This document shows, piece after piece, positions 60,601 through 64,000 of a stretch of DNA of 64,000 nucleotides; positions within the stretch are counted from its first letter, which is position 1, and each line of letters begins with the position of its first letter. Location: the NCBI GenBank assembly GCA_963665005.2, contig CAXXTQ010000001.1, forward strand, positions 2,914,001 to 2,978,000, written 5' to 3'. The position numbers and the translations under genes were made by a program. Under the pieces are notes generated by a model, which was given only the letters and a program-made list of their open reading frames with translations, did not search any database and had not been told where the DNA came from. The DNA comes from G963665005 sp963665005. Lineage in GTDB: Bacteria > Bacillota > Clostridia > Christensenellales > SZUA-584.

Positions 60601-61821
60601 TTCAAGGTCGAAAACAACGTATTCATCTTTAAAGCCTTCCTGGAACGAATCGCCCGTATCGTCTATCATATACGCTTCCATTCCGTATATGACTTTAATG
60701 CCTAATTTTTTTGCCATTTCAAACGCGCCCGGAAAAGCCTGCACAACGCCGTGGTCGGTTATGGCAACTGCCTCATGCCCGAACTCCGCCGCTTTTTTTA
60801 CAACCTGCCTCTCGTCTGCAACGCCGTCGAGCGCGCTCATATTGGTATGCATATGAAGCTCTACACGCTTGACTTGCGCCGTATCCTGCCTTTTCATTGC
60901 CTCGCATTCTTCTATGCTTTTTACCATTACGCATATTTCTCTGGAATAATTGTCATAGCCCGCATTGCCCGATACTTTTACGGCATCAGTGTTTTTAAGA
61001 GCATTCTTTATATCTTCGCATTTTGTCCTGCTTACAAACGCCTTGCATGTAATCGTCGAAGTATAATCTGTAACGCTGAAAACCAGAATAGATTTTTTTC
61101 CGCGCACCTCGTTTTTTATATCAAATGATTTTACGTCAAGAACGCTTCCGCAGATGACGCACAGCCCCGTTCTTTCGTCTACCTCTTTTATGCTCATGAC
61201 GTCGCCCGATATGCTTTTCCCGTGGATAACGCCTTTTGGCTTTTTTGTTTCAACCTTGCTTTTTGCCGCCGGTTTTTTCGGCTCGGGCTTTAATACTATG
61301 TTTTGCAAAAGGCTGCGCTCCGCTTTCTTTAGCTTATGCAGTACGCTTTTTCCCTCGTTATGCCGTCCGAGAACAATATTAACATCAAGATTAAAGCACC
61401 TTATAAAATAATCGGCTAGATATTCTTTTAATCCCGAAGAAGAAAAAAGTTCTCTGCCGAAATCGTCGGCAAAATCAATATGAAATGTGTTTGCTTTAAA
61501 GTACATTTTTGAGGCTATTATAAAAGGCGTCAGGGATTTCTTTATACCGCAGCAAAGCTCTTTTATATGCGTCTGCAAAAAATCGCCGTCTTTATCTTTT
61601 ATATCTTTATAATTGACTAAAACTTTGGTCTTTTTGCCTACCGTTTTTTTTACGTATGATTCTATCGAAAGATATTTTTCGGCCGAAAGAATGTTGCTTG
61701 TAAAATGCACTAAAAATTCGCCTTTTTTGACATCGTGCTGAATTTTTTTAAAAGCTAATTCAAAGCTGTCATCAATATCAACGCTCTTTTTAAGCGCGTC
61801 AAAAAAATTCCCCTCTTTCAA
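57604..61821 (-). CDS. polC: DNA polymerase III alpha subunit, PolC type
   Basis: The main replicase of low-GC Gram-positive bacteria, 1405 residues. Order: an N-terminal region (1-200), OB fold (about 210-305), PHP domain (starting with HMHT at 323), interrupted by the 3'-5' exonuclease (FDLETTG at about 404-410, then ITGITNEMV), then the rest of PHP, the polymerase core (GSRGSVGSSFAATMS, CPQC/CPVC zinc pair, VPDIDLNFSGDYQ), and a helix-hairpin-helix tail. It starts with TTG. Neighbours ispG and rseP match the conserved dxr-rseP-ispG-polC order. Confidence 0.98.
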   Translation of the reverse strand: MKEGNFFDALKKSVDIDDSFELAFKKIQHDVKKGEFLVHFTSNILSAEKYLSIESYVKKTVGKKTKVLVNYKDIKDKDGDFLQTHIKELCCGIKKSLTPFIIASKMYFKANTFHIDFADDFGRELFSSSGLKEYLADYFIRCFNLDVNIVLGRHNEGKSVLHKLKKAERSLLQNIVLKPEPKKPAAKSKVETKKPKGVIHGKSISGDVMSIKEVDERTGLCVICGSVLDVKSFDIKNEVRGKKSILVFSVTDYTSTITCKAFVSRTKCEDIKNALKNTDAVKVSGNAGYDNYSREICVMVKSIEECEAMKRQDTAQVKRVELHMHTNMSALDGVADERQVVKKAAEFGHEAVAITDHGVVQAFPGAFEMAKKLGIKVIYGMEAYMIDDTGDSFQEGFKDEYVVFDLETTGLYPQSNGITEIGAVRIRHGEVVDTFKTFVNPEQRISQHIINTTGITNEMVADAPKTGEALTMFKEYIKDSHLAAHNSPFDLGFLYKHGQDHDIAFDNECIDTLWLFKRMLPGHKSYSLGKLAADLNIKLRHHRALDDALCTAQIMKMCIDKASRQLENENIAEEKNLRNYHIILLCKDKQGLFNLYKLVSESHMNHFYRRPRVPKSLLKEYRNGLLLGSACERGELISAMLRYASDEELNRIAEFYDYLEVQPDGNNEFMVRDGRMRNIEGVRDITRKIVQIGEALKKPVVATCDAHFIEPQDEYFRRILMHGQGFSDADNQAPLYFRTTGEMLAEFSYLGEDKAKEIVVDNTRAIAQMIDEIELLPDEPAMPVIPGATEKLKEMAFANAHAKYGDTLPKNIEERLTFELDSIIKHGYGVLYYIAHELVKHSLENGYLVGSRGSVGSSFAATMSGITEVNPLLPHYVCPQCRHSDFDVDIKTYACGADLPKKNCPVCDTEYRREGFDIPFAVFLGINADKVPDIDLNFSGDYQQEAHKFTVDFFGEDYVFRAGTISSIKDQTAFGFVKGYMQDKGINANKAEINRLSKGVCGTKRTTGQHPGGLIILPKNRDIHEFTPIQRPANDMKSTSVTTHFNFNSLHDRLVKLDILGHDDPTALHMLQQITGIDPKEVPINDKATLSLFSSLESLGLVPDQILGIKVGSLGIPEFGTKFVRQMLEDTMPTTIGELIRISGLSHGTDLWVNNAQDLIRQGTATLREVICTRDDIMNYLISQGMDATQAFYIMESVRKGKGLTEQWQKSMKQAGVPEWFITSCQKIKYMFPKAHAVAYVTMALRIAYFKVHYPRAFYAMYFSVRADNLDAEFLYSSETVRRKIAEITSLGKAASALQQSQLTILEVALEMIERGIDFLPCDLYKSGASKCIIEDEGIRLPFTALGSTGISAANGIVEARSKGDFISVEDLKARACISSAVIGKLSEHGCIDGLIQSNQISLFD

Positions 61822-61831
61822 AGGTGCCCCC

Positions 61832-62881
61832 CTAAAAATTGTTATCTATGTATTTGCAGAAAACTTGTATTATTTCGCTTTCTTTATAAGTCCCTATAAG
61901 CGTTCCCTTAGAAAAAAGAGCGGCTTTGCCGTCTCCTCCGGCTATACCAATGTCGGCATGCTTTGCCTCGCCCGGGCCGTTTACAACACAGCCCATTACC
62001 GCTGCGACTATAGGCTTTCCCGACTCGGCGAGTATCTTTTCTACCTGCTCCGCAAGCTCTTGTACGTCTATCTTAGTCCGCGAACACGTCGGGCAGCTTA
62101 TCACTTCGGGATAAAACACGCGGCTCCCCGCGCTCTGCAGTATGCGCCTTGCGGCATCTATTTCGTCCACCGGGTCGCCTGTTATAGACACGCGAATGGT
62201 ATCGCCTATACCGTCGAGCAGAAGAGCCCCGAGCCCTACGGCAGATTTGAAGCAGGAGTTCTTATATGTCCCCGCTTCGGTTATTCCAATATGCATAGGC
62301 GCGTCGCACTCGTCTGAGAATATTCGGCAAGCTTCTACGCAAACGGGAACGGACGATGCTTTTATAGACACCACTACATCAAGAAAACCCATTCCGTATA
62401 CATTGCGTACGCTCTTTAGCGCACTTTGCGCAAGCGCCTTCGCGCAAGGGCCACCGTATTTTTCTAAGAGCTCTTTTTCGAGCGACCCCGAATTTACGCC
62501 TATTCTTATAGCCGCGCCGTTTGCTTTAGCGCAGTCTACAACTTTTTTCAGTTCGCCGACTCCGCCTATATTGCCCGGATTAATACGCACCTTGTCGGCG
62601 CCGCTTTGTATCGCCAAAACGGCAAGCTTTGAGTCAAAATGCACATCGGCAATAAGCGGAATGTTTATATTCTTTTTAATTTGCAAAAATGCCTGTCCGC
62701 ATTCCGCATTATAAAAAGCGCACCTTACCGCCTCGCACCCCGCGGCGACAAGCCGCTCTATCTGCGCAAGCGTTTTATCGACATCAAGCGTATCGGTGTT
62801 GGTCATCGATTGTATCAGCACATCGTTTTTTGCGCCTATTGTAACGCCGCCGAACGATACCTGCCTTGTACATCTTTTCAT
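61832..62881 (-). CDS. ispG: (E)-4-hydroxy-3-methylbut-2-enyl-diphosphate synthase
   Basis: A 4Fe-4S enzyme of the methylerythritol phosphate route to isoprenoids, converting MEcPP to HMBPP. It has 349 residues. Family blocks are IQSMTNTDTLDVDKTLAQI, ADVHFDSKLA, RINPGNIG and the cluster ligands CPTCSRTK and CVVNGPGEA. ATG with GGGCGGG. It follows rseP by three bases. Confidence 0.97.
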   Translation of the reverse strand: MKRCTRQVSFGGVTIGAKNDVLIQSMTNTDTLDVDKTLAQIERLVAAGCEAVRCAFYNAECGQAFLQIKKNINIPLIADVHFDSKLAVLAIQSGADKVRINPGNIGGVGELKKVVDCAKANGAAIRIGVNSGSLEKELLEKYGGPCAKALAQSALKSVRNVYGMGFLDVVVSIKASSVPVCVEACRIFSDECDAPMHIGITEAGTYKNSCFKSAVGLGALLLDGIGDTIRVSITGDPVDEIDAARRILQSAGSRVFYPEVISCPTCSRTKIDVQELAEQVEKILAESGKPIVAAVMGCVVNGPGEAKHADIGIAGGDGKAALFSKGTLIGTYKESEIIQVFCKYIDNNF

Positions 62882-62884
62882 ATA

Positions 62885-63931
62885 TTACCCGCCCAAAAAT
62901 CCCGTTACATCACGGAACAAGAATAGAATCATTACACCGAACAACAGTACAAAACCTACAAAATGAATCATGCCTTCTACGTTTCTCGGCACTGGTTTTC
63001 TAAATATTTTTTCAATCGCTATAAAAACAAGCCTTCCTCCGTCGAGAGCGGGAAGCGGAAGCAGGTTCGCCACCGCAAGGCTTATATTTATTGCAGCGAT
63101 AAGGTGAAGCAAATATTCAAAGCTGCGCTTTAATGCAAAACTGAGTTCGTCTACAATTCCGGCTATTCCCCTCGCATTTTCCATTCCTCGGCCTGCGAAA
63201 AGCCCGAATATGAGCAGCAAAGTTTCTTTGACCACCAGATACGTCCACTTGAAAGATAACGCGATTGCCTCGAAAAAGCCGAAAGATTTATTCTGCGAGC
63301 CGTATGAAAAACCTGCCATATTACGCCCGACCGGTTCTCCTTCATATGATTCATAATATTTCAAAGGTATATCAAGCGAAATCTCCTGGCCTCCGCGCAG
63401 CAGCGTGATGGGCATTCGCTCATCGTTCGCTTCTCTTTGCGCAACAGCCGTTTCCATGTAAAAATCCATTTTGACGCCGTTCATCTCGAGTATGACGTCC
63501 CCCGGTTCCATTCCCGCCTCCTGCGCGGGGCTGCCTTCCCAAACCTCTGCAACAACAGGCACATATTCGCCGAAACAGGTAAGCACTATTATGGCAATTA
63601 TTACGGCAAGTATGATATTAAAAGCGGGGCCTGCCGCAATAGTCAGCGCCCGCCTTCCGGCCGGCTGTTTATTAAACGCCTGGCTGTCCTGAAGCTCCTG
63701 ATCTTCCCCGTAGAATTTTGTAAACCCGCCGAGAAAAATCCATCTTACAGAATATATAATATCGTTCTTGACCCAGCTTTTTATCTTGGGGCCAAAGCCG
63801 ACAGCAAATTCAACAATTTTTATTTTACAAGCACGGCCGATGCTATAATGCCCGAGTTCATGGACCATGATTATTATTCCAACAATCAATAGCGCACCGA
63901 TAATGCTGAGTACCGTGATAATCGATTCCAA
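62885..63931 (-). CDS. rseP: site-2 metalloprotease RseP
   Basis: An intramembrane zinc protease that cuts membrane-bound regulators such as anti-sigma factors, and signal peptides. It has 348 residues. The HELGHY motif is at residues 24-29, followed by a PDZ domain (about 110-190, AQEAGMEPGDVILEMNGVKMD) and a second motif NLLPLPALDGGRL. Four membrane helices. It starts with TTG, six bases after GAGGAGG. dxr, its usual upstream neighbour, is not visible; the last 69 bases of the window hold only a possible TATAAT near 63952. Confidence 0.95.
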   Translation of the reverse strand: MESIITVLSIIGALLIVGIIIMVHELGHYSIGRACKIKIVEFAVGFGPKIKSWVKNDIIYSVRWIFLGGFTKFYGEDQELQDSQAFNKQPAGRRALTIAAGPAFNIILAVIIAIIVLTCFGEYVPVVAEVWEGSPAQEAGMEPGDVILEMNGVKMDFYMETAVAQREANDERMPITLLRGGQEISLDIPLKYYESYEGEPVGRNMAGFSYGSQNKSFGFFEAIALSFKWTYLVVKETLLLIFGLFAGRGMENARGIAGIVDELSFALKRSFEYLLHLIAAINISLAVANLLPLPALDGGRLVFIAIEKIFRKPVPRNVEGMIHFVGFVLLFGVMILFLFRDVTGFLGG

Positions 63932-64000
63932 ACGCTGCCTCCTCTTTTATATAATTATATCATAAGAAAAGCCCTAAAATACACGCTCTATAAAAAATTA

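Noticed and set aside
1..64000. CRISPR array, rRNA operon or replication origin
   Set aside because: No regularly spaced direct repeats, no rRNA segments and no DnaA-box cluster were seen.

Overview
The window looks like the chromosome of a spore-forming Clostridia (Bacillota). The basis is gene content: PolC-type replicase, sporulation proteins YqfC and YqfD, a Spo0E-like protein, the yqfC-yqfD-phoH-pgpH-ybeY-cdd-era-recO order, the ispG-polC and secDF-recJ-relA-dtd orders, a T-box in front of single-chain GlyRS, and ABC-F, CoaX and HemZ proteins. I cannot name a genus. Nearly everything from 22.4 kb to the right end is on the minus strand, consistent with a run of housekeeping operons aligned with replication. 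The left third is more mixed and carries most of the accessory genes.

Layout. 1-1077: right part of an IS3-family element. 1174-4401 (minus): an operon of ECF S component, coaX, hom and a cupin, behind a strong promoter and a structured 5' leader. 4409-5716: rarA. 6083-6925 (plus): rplM-rpsI. 7010-10442: SDR oxidoreductase, a gap with a possible small RNA, a PAS-SpoIIE phosphatase and a Spo0E-like protein. 10467-13250 (plus): a BlaI-type repressor and an M56 metalloprotease fused to VanW-like domains. 13466-17476: RluA-like synthase, a small secreted protein, T-box-glyQS-PPC protein, and a divergent small-gene/XRE pair. 17774-20429: methyltransferase and two paralogous membrane proteins. 20434-26264 (minus): ABC-F ATPase, HAD phosphatase, YjbR protein, lipoprotein, small protein, and a two-gene unknown operon with a palindromic operator. 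26744-27120: tRNA Arg-His-Gln-Lys cluster with decayed repeats downstream. 27272-37078 (minus): recO, era, cdd, ybeY, pgpH, phoH, yqfD, yqfC, nfeD, rpsU and rluD-like. 37254-39094 (plus): lipA-lplA. 39201-47960 (minus): lspA, plsY, der, a PDZ/radical-SAM protein, a membrane protein, glyA, rnc, acpP, plsX, rpmF and yceD. 48100-63931 (minus): hemZ, an MBL hydrolase, dtd, relA, recJ, secF, secD, polC, ispG and rseP.

How the genes work together. The right half covers envelope lipid synthesis (plsX, acpP, plsY), protein export and membrane proteolysis (secDF, lspA, rseP), ribosome biogenesis (era, der, ybeY, rnc, L32, S21), nucleotide signalling (PgpH for c-di-AMP, RelA for ppGpp) and replication/repair (polC, recJ, recO). 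The left half holds likely sensing and adaptation loci: the BlaI/M56-VanW pair, the phosphatase and Spo0E-like pair, and small regulators. The points I consider most worth checking are the M56-VanW fusion, the two-gene unknown operon with a perfect 10-bp dyad around its -10 box, the 5'-terminal structured leader of the ECF gene, and the promoter-to-terminator small RNA candidate near 8.3 kb.
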